Source: Nemertoderma westbladi
Lineage: Eukaryota; Xenacoelomorpha; Nemertodermatida; Nemertodermatidae
DNA length: 64,000 nucleotides
NCBI GenBank assembly: GCA_032718475.1
Contig: JAUCBJ010008826.1
Location: 1 to 64,000 of the forward strand
Direction of reading: 5' to 3'
This document shows, one piece after another, positions 11,397 through 21,522 of this stretch (positions are counted from its first letter, which is position 1; every line of letters begins with the position of its first letter). Below the pieces are notes generated by a model. The model made no database searches, was not told the DNA's origin, and was given only the letters and a program-made list of their open reading frames with translations. A program made the translations under genes and the position numbers.

Positions 11397-12781
11397 CTAA
11401 GTCGAGCGAACTCGGACAGTGGAAATGAGATCCTTCCAGGCTTCCCGATTCTCCATAGTTGTCGCAATTTCGTTTCTCCCAAGTTCAGTATCCCTTTCAA
11501 GTTGATCTATATATGTTATGGCCGGTCGTCCACGACTACGCTTTCCATGAGTTGGTTGCCAGAGAAGTAGATCTGGTATGACCTCGTCTTTACTTCGCCA
11601 GCAGTGCCCACAGAATCTTAATCTGCGTTCCCGGAGGGTGGTTGATACAGGTGGTATTGTACCATAAAGCTCGGCGTTTGTCATGTGTTGTCTCCAGCTG
11701 ATGTTTAAGGCTGCCCTTAGTAGTCGTGTGTAGCAACCATCAATTCGTTGTTCAAGTGATTTAGTCAGTGTCCAGGTCTCACCCCCGTATAAAAATACAC
11801 TTTCCACTGATGCAATCCAACCTCCTTAGCAGCCCTCTCCACTTTATTTAGTAGAAGCTGTGCATCTGCTAGCGTATTAGAGAGCAGGGCGATGTCATCC
11901 GCAAAGTCGGTGTCTGTGACTGTAGTTGCCGGATTTCTACTACTTCTGCGTTCTTGAAGTGTGAATCCCAGATCTTCACTCTTTGTGGCCGTCCTCATTG
12001 CGTAATCCAGCACAATTACAAATAGTAATGGTGCTAATGTGTCACCTTGCAGTACGCCAGCCAGGATTGAGAAAAACTCAGTTTCACCATCTGGTGAGAG
12101 TACCTGCGCTTCTGTGTCACAATATAACAATCCAATGCCAGCAACAATTACTTCTGGTATTCCATAAGCTCTTAGGATTTCAAGCATTTTACCTCTATGG
12201 ATGGAGTCGAATGCCTTCTTGAAGTCCACAAAAGTCATGACTGCGGGGAGATTCTTTGACTTAATTCCTTCAATCATTCTCCGTAGTGCAAGTATCTGAG
12301 CTATTGTTGAACTACTGTGTCGAAATCCGTTTTGGCTCTTACGCAGTAGTTTCTCTATGTGAGGCCTAATCCTATATAGAATCATTTTATTGTATATTTT
12401 GGCAGCTACCACAAGCAGGCAGATCCCACGATAGTTTGTTGGTATGCTGAGGTCTCCTTTCTTGGGGAGAGGCTTTAGTTGACGTTTAGTCCAAATTGGT
12501 GGTGGCTTTTCCCCTTTTAACATCCGGTTGCAAACATTCAATAATGGTCTGTTTAGCACTCCGGTTTTCCATACCTCAGCTGGGATTTCATCTAATCCAC
12601 TCGCTTTATTATTGGACATGCTTTTAATGCTTCTTTGGAGTTCGGCAGGTGTGAAGTCCCCTGTTTCTATGTCAAATGTCAAATCTATGTTTCTGTTTCT
12701 ATGTTCCCATGTTTCTGTTCCCCTGTGTCTTGTCATATATTTTCCTTGTAGGGCTGACCTCGATGTTTGGTGGCTGCCCAA
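11397..12781 (-). pseudogene. LINE 2 reverse transcriptase and C-terminal domain
   Basis: RT blocks in order: NKASGLDEIPAEVWK, KPLPKKGDLS, NYRGICLL, QNGFRHSSST, motif A MTFVDFKKAFDSI, motif B GVLQGDTLAPLLF and motif C DTDFADDIALLS. All catalytic aspartates are present. A frameshift near 11790 leads into the typical C-terminal segment (LYGGETWTLTKSLEQRID, RRLRFCGHCWRS, GKRSRGRPAITYID). The family is expected to reverse-transcribe its RNA at the nicked target. The upstream endonuclease is mostly missing. Confidence 0.85.
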
Positions 12782-12879
12782 ACAAGTTGCTGAAGTGTTT
12801 TTCCACTTCCCAACACGTTCTTCAGGATTATCGGCTTTGAGGCGCCTCTTTGCACAACTTTTCCGACCAGATACCTCAT

Positions 12880-13360
12880 TTACAGTTTGTCAGGTAGGTC
12901 TTGATTGTTGCTGTATGTGAGCAGTTGTAATTGCTTCAGTTTTATCCTGTATGTACTTTTCCTGGCTGATGTTGTAGGCCAATTTAAGATCGTCCTTAGC
13001 TTTCTCAACCTTGTTAATGTTTTCGGTTGTTCGGTTTTAACTTTGTAGGCTATCTTAAGATCTTCTCTCTTACAAGTAACCTCAGAGTTTTGCCATGGCA
13101 CATACTGTTTTCGTTTGGGTTTCTGGGGGATATGCCTCTTAGCTGATTCCTTGTGGGCTGTTATTATATTCTGGTATATTGAATTGGTGGATTGGTCTTC
13201 ATCCATTGACTGAAGTGCTTCAAAGCGGTTTTGAACTTCTACTGTATAAGCATCCTTTACAGCATTGTCAGTTCTGAGTTTCTCCCAGTCATATTTGATT
13301 TGCTTGCTTGTCCTGGGTTTGCTGGCTCTCAAACTGAGTCTGATCTCTGCAGTCACAATT
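12880..13360 (-). pseudogene. LINE 2 endonuclease end and linker
   Basis: Encodes the last endonuclease strand (VTAEIRLSLRAS) and the basic linker that in LINE 1 precedes the RT (compare YVPWQNSEVTCKREDLKIAYK with APWTENKIQKCRNDLYKAQK). The frame degenerates near 12960 and does not connect to the RT frame. Confidence 0.7.
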
Positions 13361-13470
13361 CTGTATATACAGTACACTATGTACAGTATGTACGTACAGT
13401 ACAATATGTACAGTACAATATGTACAGTACAATATACAGTACAGTATGTAGACCTTATTACTACTATTTT
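13361..13470. repeat. Imperfect tacagtacaatatg tandem
   Basis: Short tandem of tatgtacagtacaata-type units between LINE 2 and a SINE. Confidence 0.7.
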
Positions 13471-13482
13471 AGTACTGTATAT

Positions 13483-13724
13483 AAATGGGAGAATCTTTTT
13501 AGACTCGTTAAGCCAAGGAATGCCTGTTCACCACATGGGTGATCTTCCACAGGAAACCCTTCCACTCCGTTTCCCAAGTTGCCTTGGTTCCCATTTATCG
13601 ACTACTGAAGATGAAAGCCGGGGTTGGGCTAGGCTGCAGCATATAAAGCACTGTGCCTTAACAGTGCTGTCCCAACTAGGGATCGAACCAGGGCTCCCTA
13701 ATTGAAAGCCCAGGAATGTCACCA
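13483..13724 (-). mobile_element. tRNA-derived SINE, copy 1
   Basis: Flanked by a 12-bp duplication, AGTACTGTATAT, at 13471-13482 and 13725-13736. Read on the minus strand it has a pol III B box (GGTTCGATCCC) near its 5' end, preceded by TTGGTGACATTCC as a possible A box, then a ~170-bp body. The body recurs at 43364-43565. Length is about 242 bp. Confidence 0.8.
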
Positions 13725-13972
13725 AGTACTGTATATTCTAAAGTGCAACGTCATGTGAAATTACCACGAATGAATGACTGCATTATTGGATTCTTTCCCT
13801 CAAAGACCACAAGAAACACTGCTAAAGACTCCGGATTACGTCCAGTATAGCAGTATGCTTAATTATAGTTTGACAATAAACTGGCTAAATTTCAGGAAGG
13901 TTAACAATAACAGTACTAATGTAAAATAATTATTGTACCGGTACAAAAAAGTGTACATGCTTAATAGTAAGC

Positions 13973-14269
13973 CTATAAAGTAACCTTTTTCATGATTGCA
14001 GATAACATTTCAGATTCTCCACTTTGTCTTTCCATTTCTCTTCCTTGTCTCTCCATTTTTTTATCTGATTCTCTTCCTTGAGTCTCTTTTCCGTTATCCA
14101 AAATCCCTTCCTGTGTTTCCATTCCGTTTTCTGAAATAATTTCTTGTGTTTCAATTTTGTTTTCCGATTTACCAATTTGCTCAACATCACAAGTCTTACT
14201 CTCAAGCATTACTTCAACTGATGTAGTTGGATTTAGAGAAACGGCTTGTTCATAGATTGCACCTGATTG
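13973..14269 (-). CDS. Candidate host exon 2, Glu/Lys/Gln-rich
   Basis: Read from 14269 leftwards, the frame is open in phase 0 for about 98 codons to a TAG at 13973-13975. It is preceded by a good acceptor (TTTTATTTTAG at 14280-14270). The product starts QSGAIYEQAV and continues as a charged, repetitive stretch (ETQE, GKETQGRES, MERQGREMERQ). It could pair with the donor of exon 1 at 37941, also phase 0, on the same strand; that pairing is inference and needs transcripts. No family is recognised. A weak internal donor (AAAAAG|GTTACT) just before the stop means the true exon end is uncertain. Confidence 0.45.
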   Translation of the reverse strand, partial: QSGAIYEQAVSLNPTTSVEVMLESKTCDVEQIGKSENKIETQEIISENGMETQEGILDNGKETQGRESDKKMERQGREMERQSGESEMLSAIMKKVTL

Positions 14270-14312
14270 CTAAAATAAAATGCATAAATATAATTATAAT
14301 ATATATTAAACC

Positions 14313-14356
14313 GGCACAGCATTCTTAAAAATGCAGCTGCAATGCAGCATTCCGAT
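14313..14356 (+). repeat. LINE 3'-end fragment
   Basis: ggcacagcattcttaaaaat and the following bases match the 3' end of LINE 1 at 7242-7284. No coding sequence is attached. Confidence 0.7.
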
Positions 14357-15182
14357 CCCACTGTAGTACAGTGGTATAATATATAATAAATAATAAACAT
14401 ATACCAGTACACTATACTCACTCACTATAGTATATCAAATTAGACACATGATTTTAGCACCGCCCATTAAACGAATCTGTTTGTAGGTGATCTCCATATT
14501 AAACAAGCTTATTAATTATTCAAAAACTCACCTATGGAATAATAACCCACTACAACACTAACAGTTTGTACTTTGTAGGTTATATTAATAAATTATTTTT
14601 TCATAAGTTATTGTTCAAGATATAGAGGTAAAGGAATCAATTGATGATAACTATATTCAAGTCAAGGATTAATTTGGTAAACTAATTATATACATTCAGG
14701 AATGGCCTAGTCCTAGTACAGTATATTGTTCGGTACCTACTGTATATATTCCTGAATTAGAAATTGTGTACATTTTTGTATCTCCATCTGTTGCAGACAC
14801 AAATATTGAGGAACCATTATACATTCATTTTGATTGCAGCTATTATAAGCCATTCTATAGAATGGTCTCCATGATACTTCTACCTTTTCGGAAACGTTGT
14901 TGTTGTTGGTGTATCCATGATTTTACTTTACCTACTGTATAACTATATATATTTATGCTTTGAGTAATAAAGCCCGCGGGCGAGAATACCGGAAATAAAA
15001 TGAATGAAATGAGTGCCATACAGCACAGGGCGTTTGTAACTTTATTCTGTCAAATAGCTTAGCTGCAATCGAAATCAGTTTGATCGCACAATATGAATCT
15101 ACATAGAGTCATGATTTTCCTTTGACAGCAACCAGCTCGTGATGGATTTAAGAGTTGGATTATTTGTTAGAGAATGAAATGG
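14357..15182. other. No gene seen
   Basis: AT-rich presumed intron DNA. Nothing beyond scattered short repeats is visible. Confidence 0.5.
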
Positions 15183-15490
15183 ATTATGATAAATAATTCA
15201 TGGCCCTTGAATCCCTCAGGAGGTGCGCCATCAATACCACTGACTTTATTTGTCTTCATAGAAACTGCGGATTTTTCTACATCACAAATTGTGATATCAC
15301 CTGTGGTAATCTCTTTGAGAACTGTGGGAGACACGTTGTAAAGTGAAGTTACCAGGAAGTACTAGATCATCATTGAGAAGTTTCTCAAAGTGAGCCTTCA
15401 AAATAGCTAGGGATTCCACTGTTGTCTGTTACCCTGGAATTTGGTTTGCTCTTCCTTACAGTTTGCTTCATTAATTGCTTGCTATGCCGC
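15183..15490 (-). pseudogene. Decayed RTE-like LINE fragment
   Basis: Read on the minus strand it gives AHFEKLLNDDLVLPGNF, then in a shifted frame GDITICDVEKSAVSMKTNK and SGIDGAPPEGF. This lines up with KAHFEKLLNNDRVLPENF and NRASGVDGVPPEVF of LINE 1. Frameshifts and stops are frequent. It is the region just before the RT core. Confidence 0.65.
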
Positions 15491-15855
15491 AACAAATTTT
15501 CAACTTTCGATGGATTTCTTTATTGCAACAATCTGCTCACTGACTAGCAATGACTGATTGAAATTAAAGTCACGAAATTATTTTTTATCAATAGAGGTAA
15601 GTTTAACAGGGTAACATTCATGATAACAGGTAGTATCTCATTGTCACCTTTCGAGATTTCCAACTGGAGCTCGCCAGTTAGATCTCGCTTGGGGTGTCCG
15701 GATAATTGCAACCCGGGTCATTGGACCCATGATTTTAGATATACTGTATTTGTTGTATCGCAATTGTCCAGGTCGCAATTGTCCTACTGTAACTTCCACA
15801 CCTGGACGTCAACGCCGACTTTGCTACGAATAATACGTAGTGTACAGTATTGATA
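15491..15855. other. No gene seen
   Basis: Mixed sequence up to the outer end of the large inverted repeat. Confidence 0.4.
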
Positions 15856-17210
15856 GTAGTAGAGTCTTGGGCGGCTCGGCGACAGTTAGACCCCACTCAT
15901 GACACATCGCTTAGGAATGTGACACCTATGGGTGTCATTGGCGCCAGAATGTCTGGGTGACACCTCCTAATTAGGCTAATAAAACCCAAATTTACAGGTG
16001 TCATCAATTAATTAATACACTTAATCCCTAATAGGTGTCTTACGACTCCTAATTAGGGTTTAATTGATTATACTAATTAATCAGACCGAATAGCGCCCTA
16101 ACACCCAATGGCTCATGAGTGTTGTCTAACTGTCACCTAGAGGCCCAAGAGGGTGTCATAAGTGACACCGCGGCTTTTTTATTTATTAATACTTATTTAT
16201 TTGTATTTAATTTTAATTTATTTAATTGTATTTATTTTTACTTTATTTATTTAATTTTAAATTAATTATTTATTTGTACTTTATTTTAAATTAATTAATT
16301 GTATTACTTTTACTTTATATATTGATTTCTATTTTAATATTAATTAGTTTTTATATTACTTACCGCTACTAAATGAGATCACTATGACATAATATCTATA
16401 TTTAGCTCTGTGGTATACAGCTCCTTACTGGCAACTATTTTGGAGTTAATGTTAGCAAAGGGCCTAAACTTAAGACAAGCTATCGCCTAGGTTACCAGTT
16501 ATGCATGAATGAGAAATTTATCAGGGCCCCTCTTAAAATTCTTTGTGCTGCGTCAGCAGCACAAGGAAGCTTAAGGAAGCTGCATCCCTATCGATAATCT
16601 AATTATGGTATCGCTAATCATTTTCAGTATACTGTATAATTAAATAGGGCCCTCAATTAATACATAAGTTTATATATACAGTTTATCTTCAATTTAATTT
16701 GTTTTTATTTACAACCCTAATTGTTCTACTGTATTATAATTTATGTTTTATAATAACAAGCTATATCCGGTTAATCTGTATTAATTTTCTTTGTACTGAG
16801 TTTATCGAGTGCGCTGTTTCCAATGGTCCTATTCTCAAAACGATCTAACCTACTGTATAATTAATTACTTAAGACTGCGATGTATGCGTAATTAACTAAT
16901 CTCGTTTACCAGTTTTCCTTAAAAACTTTGAAGCCATATTGCTTAAGAGTTCTAAGGGGCGAGTCATGAGGCAAGATGTTTGAGACTTATTTAGATATAT
17001 TATTACTTAATTTTGACCCCCCAGTCGGTATCTATTACAATATGGGCTATAACTTTTGTAGAGTCACAGAGTAGTCTGAAGTTCCCCAGTCTGCCGCTAG
17101 AGGGCGAAATGTCTCAAACTAAAAACCATATAGTAGCCATGAATTGGTTACTAGGCAATAATACTGCATTTTGCAAAGTTAGGCCTATTGCTGACCGAAT
17201 GAAAACTGCC

Positions 17211-17284
17211 CTGGTTCATGCGGGGATCGAACCCATGACATACGGGAGATGCGAATTCAACGTAACCACTACACCAAGGTGGAA
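17211..17284 (-). repeat. tRNA-like unit in the left arm
   Basis: On the minus strand, A-box-like TGGTGTAGTGG (17276-17266) and B box GGTTCGATCCC (17233-17223). It also occurs twice in the right arm. No convincing full cloverleaf with paired acceptor stem could be drawn, so I call it tRNA-derived rather than a working tRNA gene. Confidence 0.6.
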
Positions 17285-17342
17285 CCGTAACCTTCGAATT
17301 TGTTCGTTGCCGTTCGAATTTGTAAGACTCTCATTTAAGACC

Positions 17343-17597
17343 TGATACAGACTATGCCTCACTGTGGCATAGACTATGCCTCACTGAGGTACAGAATATG
17401 TCTCACTGAGGCTCTGAGGCATAGTCTATGCCTCACTGGGGCACTGAGCCACAGACTATGCCTCACTGAGCCGCAGACTATGCCTCACTGAGGCATAGAC
17501 TATGCCTCACTGAGGTACTGAGGCATAGACTATACCTCACTGAGGCATCGACGACTATGCCTCACTATGGCATAGACTATGACTCACTGAGGCATAG
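17343..17597. repeat. Palindromic gaggcatag/ctatgcctc satellite, left array
   Basis: Tandem units built from two short palindromes, CTATGCCTC/GAGGCATAG and GCCTCAGTGAGGC-like. It is interrupted by the solo LTR and resumes at 18784-18822. The same satellite fills 35297-35815 and 35970-36412 in the right arm. Confidence 0.9.
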
Positions 17598-18783
17598 TGT
17601 TCGCGCTTTCAGACCTTTAGCAGTTTAACCTGCCAAATTTGGATGTCTTCTAGATTATAAATCGACTTTAGCCTATGACGAGTATTTGTTACACTACATT
17701 AGCCGAAGCCAGTCTATGCGCGACCATTCACCCGCTGGATACACCCGGGAGACTGGATTCGGAAGCTTTGACCTTATTGCGGTGTAGGCCTACTGTATTA
17801 TTCGACTGATCGTTAATATATAATTTCTGACAAATATTATTCACTTTCGGGAAATATTAACAGTTCCTTTAGGACGTGGCGCTCTAAATATGTAAACAGA
17901 GTTATGACTTATACTAGACACAACGGGATAGCTATGGATTCACGTATAAAGCGCATTCTTTAGGAGATGCTTTGTTATCAGTCACAATCATGCACACTAC
18001 CGCACAATGCTGCACACCGATCTGCCGACCTTCACTAATTTTAGTCACATATAAAGAGAACAACAACCGACTCATGTAGTGCCTATGAAATAGCATTAGA
18101 TTCACTCCAAAACCACTTTAATGTAAGTCGCAATTATTGTATGTAACCGGTCTCTCACCTTCAGTATATCAAGAAGATTGGCGGTTTTATGATTATTCAC
18201 CGATATTATCCAAATATAATAATATTCCATCAACTGATATAATTAATAACCGACAGTAAATAGCAGTAAAAATGCGGTGTTTGTAGTTGACAATATGATT
18301 TGACACACTGACTTGTGATTAGTTTGTGTTGCGATAACAGTTATACGTTTCTATGACCAAAGCCTACTAATGTTTGGCTAAAGCCTGAAAACACAGAAAT
18401 TCCAAAGCCGGTCTTATGGGTGTGGACAAAATACACATACTGACTCAATTGCATGAGTTTCTGTATACAATCTCCAACACAGAGTGAAAACCGCTCTGAT
18501 TGGTCGACCGAACAAAGAACGAACAAAGAACAAAGAAAATGTTACATGTGTACATATCAGCTGTTAGATGTCGTCATGGTAACTACACTGTATCAAGAGG
18601 ATTTTGGCTTATTGCGACATAAGATCGCTAGTTATGTCCGCTAAAGTACACATACAGAAGAAATGGCTTTTTATGTCCACTAAAACACCGGTACAGTAAG
18701 GAAACGGCTTTTTATGTCCGTTAAAACACCTACAGAGCACTTTGCGGGAAAAATAACTAGCTAGATCCGCAAAAGCCTTTACA
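17598..18783 (-). mobile_element. Solo LTR of the BEL/Pao family
   Basis: Full-length LTR in reverse orientation (starts tgttcgcgc, ends aaagcctttaca), 1186 bp. It is flanked on both sides by CATAG (17593-17597 and 18784-18788), the 5-bp target duplication. No internal sequence is present, so it probably arose by recombination between the two LTRs of a complete insertion. Confidence 0.92.
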
Positions 18784-18939
18784 CATAGACTATGCCCCAC
18801 TGAGCCACTGAGGCATAGTGATGCTGGGGGAATCTGGTTTGCGAGGGATATTTGAATGGTGAGTATAACTATCCTTGAGAGTTAGTGTGATGTTATCTCA
18901 CCATGGATGAGCTTTACCACAGTATTCGCATCTGCTCTT

Positions 18940-19150
18940 TCATTGGCTGCTCGATGCCTCAGATTAAGGGTCTAAGGCCTTCAAGCTGGTCACTTGCTTA
19001 GTTTTCTAATTAGAAGGTCATGAATTCGAACCCTAGAAGAACATTATTCTTTTTCCTAGCTCTTGGCTGACTCTAGTGTACACTAGCTTTGACTCTCCCA
19101 GCTATAGTGATAGTATGCAACCTTGGGAGTTAATGTGCGGTCTTATGAGT
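18940..19150 (+). mobile_element. Possible tRNA-derived SINE
   Basis: Contains a B-box-like AATTCGAACCC after aaggtcatg, and an upstream ggtctaaggcc stretch resembling a tRNA-Leu D region. A body follows with a ctctagtgtacactagc palindrome. No second copy or target duplication was found here, so this is tentative. Confidence 0.35.
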
Positions 19151-19361
19151 AAAGGCCAAGAGATTAGACTTCAGGTTGCCTCCATTGGTTCACTCTTCTT
19201 AACCTTATAAAATAACTCAACCCTTATTTAAAGTTTTAAAAATTATGACTTAGTCGACTAATTTTCCAAAGTATATTATAAAAACATATAATTGCTTGAA
19301 TAAATAGACCTAATAGTAATAAATATTGTGGGGTAAATACATTTATAATACTAATATAATT

Positions 19362-19497
19362 ATTATGGATAAATAGTCCCAATACTAATATAGGCTAATT
19401 GTTATGGATAAATAGTCCTAATACTAATATAATTGTTATGGATAAATAGTCCTAATACTAATATAATTGTTATGGATAAATAGTCCTAATACTATTA
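19362..19497. repeat. ~34-bp tandem repeat
   Basis: About four units of ttatggataaatagtcctaa plus tactaatataattg. It lies at the 3' end of the minus-strand gene and touches its stop codon. Confidence 0.8.
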
Positions 19498-20355
19498 TGA
19501 AAGGAACTCAAACAAACAAATGTCAATAGCGTCGTCCTGCGCGGGCATATACTGAACGAGAGTTTTTTTTATCATAGGTCTTCGAAAATAAGTAAAAGCT
19601 GGTTGATTTACTTTACTTTCATCTTCCTCATTACCCAACTGTTTCTTAATTTTATTCAATTGTTCATTAATATTCAGTAATTTACTTTTATTTCCCAGAA
19701 CCTGTCTTAATATCTCTTCTCTATTTTCTTCATTTTCTTCCATTTGTTTAATAAACTTCCGCATTTGATTTTTGTTTCCTAATATTTGTCTCAATATCTC
19801 TTCTTTATTTTCATCATTCTCTTCTAAATGTTTAATAAATTTCTGTAATTTAATTTTACTTCCTAGAACTTGGGTCAATGTCGCCTCTTTATTTTCTTCA
19901 TTTTCCTTCAAATGTTTAATAATTTTCCGCAATTGATTCTTATTTCCAAGTAATTGTCTCTTTATTTCCTCATTATCATCATTTTCATCCTCTTCTCCAC
20001 TTTCCTGATCTTCACTTTCTTCACCCTCTTTCTGACCTTCACTTTCTTCATCCTCTTTCCCACCTTCACTTTCTTCATCCTCTTCCCCACCTTCACTTTC
20101 TTCAGCCTCTTCCTGATCTTCATTTTCTTCACCCTCTTTCTGACCTTCACTTTCTTTATCCTCTTCCTCTTCTTCACTTCTTCATCCTCTACCTGTTCTT
20201 CACTTTCTTCATTCTCTTCCTGTCCTTCACTTTCTTCATCCTCTTCCTGATCTTCACTTTCTTCGTCCTCTTCCTGATCTTCACTTTCTTCGTTCTCAAC
20301 TTCACTCTCTTTAACTTCATCCTGACCCTCACTATTTACATTCTCCATCTCATCG
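19495..20355 (-). pseudogene. Acidic / lysine-rich repeat protein, 3' part (interrupted by copy A)
   Basis: Minus-strand coding segment that continues directly from 34508 once copy A and one CATCG duplication are removed. It begins with about 60 residues of EEDEESEGQ-type acidic repeats. Then a single missing base near 20175-20180 (ttcacttcttc where neighbours have ttcactttcttc) shifts the frame; allowing for it, the frame joins the one at 19932-19495. That part has four ~28-residue repeats of the type EENEENKEEILRQ-LGNK-QLRKFIKHL, likely helical or coiled-coil, and a C-terminus ending in ICLFEFLS. No family is recognised. Two lesions (frameshift, insertion) make it a pseudogene here. Confidence 0.6.
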
Positions 20356-21522
20356 TGTAAAAGCTTTTGCGGAATTAGCCGGTTATTTTCCCCGTAAAGT
20401 ACTCTGTAGTTGGTTTAACAGGCATAAAAGGCCGTATCCTTACTGTACTGGTGTTTTAGTGGACATAAAAAGCCATTTCTTCTGTATGTGTACTTTAGCG
20501 GACATAATTAGCAATTCTATGACGCAAGGCGCTAGATCCTCTTGAAACAGTGTAGTTACTATGACGACAGCTAACAGCTGAGCTGTACACGTGTAGCTTT
20601 TTCCTTGTTCTCTGGTGTTTCTTTGTTCGGTCAACCAATCAGAGCGATTCTCCTGCTTTTTGTACAGAAACCTCCGGGAAATCGCGCAATGCATTATGGG
20701 TCAATGTTTACATTTTGTCCTGAGCCCAGAAGACCGGCTTTTGGAATCTCTGTGTTTTCAGTCTTTAGCCCAACATTAGTAGGCTTAATTATAGAACGTA
20801 TATCTGTTATCTCACTCACCTAATCATATTGTCAACTACAAACACCGCATTTTTACTGCTATTTACTGTCGGTTATTCATTATATCAGTTGATGGAATAT
20901 TATTATATTTGGAATACCGATAAATAATTACAAAACCCTCAATCTTCTTGATATACTGAATGTAAGAGAGACCGGTTACATATAACGATTGCGACTTACA
21001 TTAAAGTGGGTTTGAAGTGAATCTAATGCTATTTCATAGGCACTACATGTATTGGTTGTTGTTCTCTTTATATGTGACTAAAATTAGTGAAGGTCGGCAG
21101 ATCGGTGTGCAGCATTGTGCAGTATTGTGTATGATTGTGACTGATAACAAAGCATCTCCTAAAGAATGCGCCATATACGTGAATCTATAGCCATCCCGTT
21201 GTGTCTAGTTTAAGTCATAACTCTGTTTACATATTTAGAGCGCCACGTCCTAAAGGAACTGTTAATATTTCCCGAAAGTGAATAATATTTGTCAGAGATT
21301 ATATATTACGATCAATTGAATAATACAGTAGGCCTACACCGCAATACGGTTAGGCTTCCGAATCCAGTCTCCCGGGTATATCCAGCGGGTGAATGGTCGT
21401 GCATAGACTGGCTTCGGCTAATGTAGTGTATCAAATACTCGTCATAGGCTAAAGACGATTCATTATCTAGAAGACATCCCAATTTGGCAGGTTAAACTGC
21501 TAAAGGTCTAAAAGCGCGAACA
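20356..21522 (+). repeat. 5' LTR of copy A
   Basis: TGTAAAAGCTTTTGCGG to GCGCGAACA. A CCAAT motif (ggtcaaccaatcagagcg, near 20630) lies in the presumed U3. Antisense 84-codon and sense 72-codon frames recur in both LTRs only because the LTRs are copies of each other. Confidence 0.95.

Larger units (their letters stand above)
11388..13360 (-). mobile_element. RTE-like LINE 2, 5'-truncated
   Basis: Minus-strand relative of LINE 1. It ends (left side) in a TAGTAGTAG tail, as LINE 1 does. At its 5' side it starts inside the endonuclease, at VTAEIRLSLRASK, matching VAKVRLSLRASR of LINE 1. The linker lies at about 12880-13360, RT at 11765-12781, and the C-terminus at 11397-11807. These are three different frames, so at least two frameshifts separate them. 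No target duplication was found. Confidence 0.85.
15856..18950 (+). repeat. Left arm of the large inverted repeat
   Basis: From outside in: a region of nested palindromes with tgacacc/ggtgtca motifs (15880-16170, itself bounded by inverted gacagttagac...actcatga copies); an AT-rich ttatttattt stretch (16178-16340); a unique block to ~17200 with a ccgctagagggcg motif at 17092; a tRNA-like unit; palindromic satellite; the solo LTR; and an inner 130 bp ending cattggctgc. Confidence 0.75.

Noticed and set aside
20440-20823. 84- and 72-codon frames repeated at 33422-33805
   Set aside because: They recur only because the two LTRs are copies; no start context, motif or conservation in the other LTRs.
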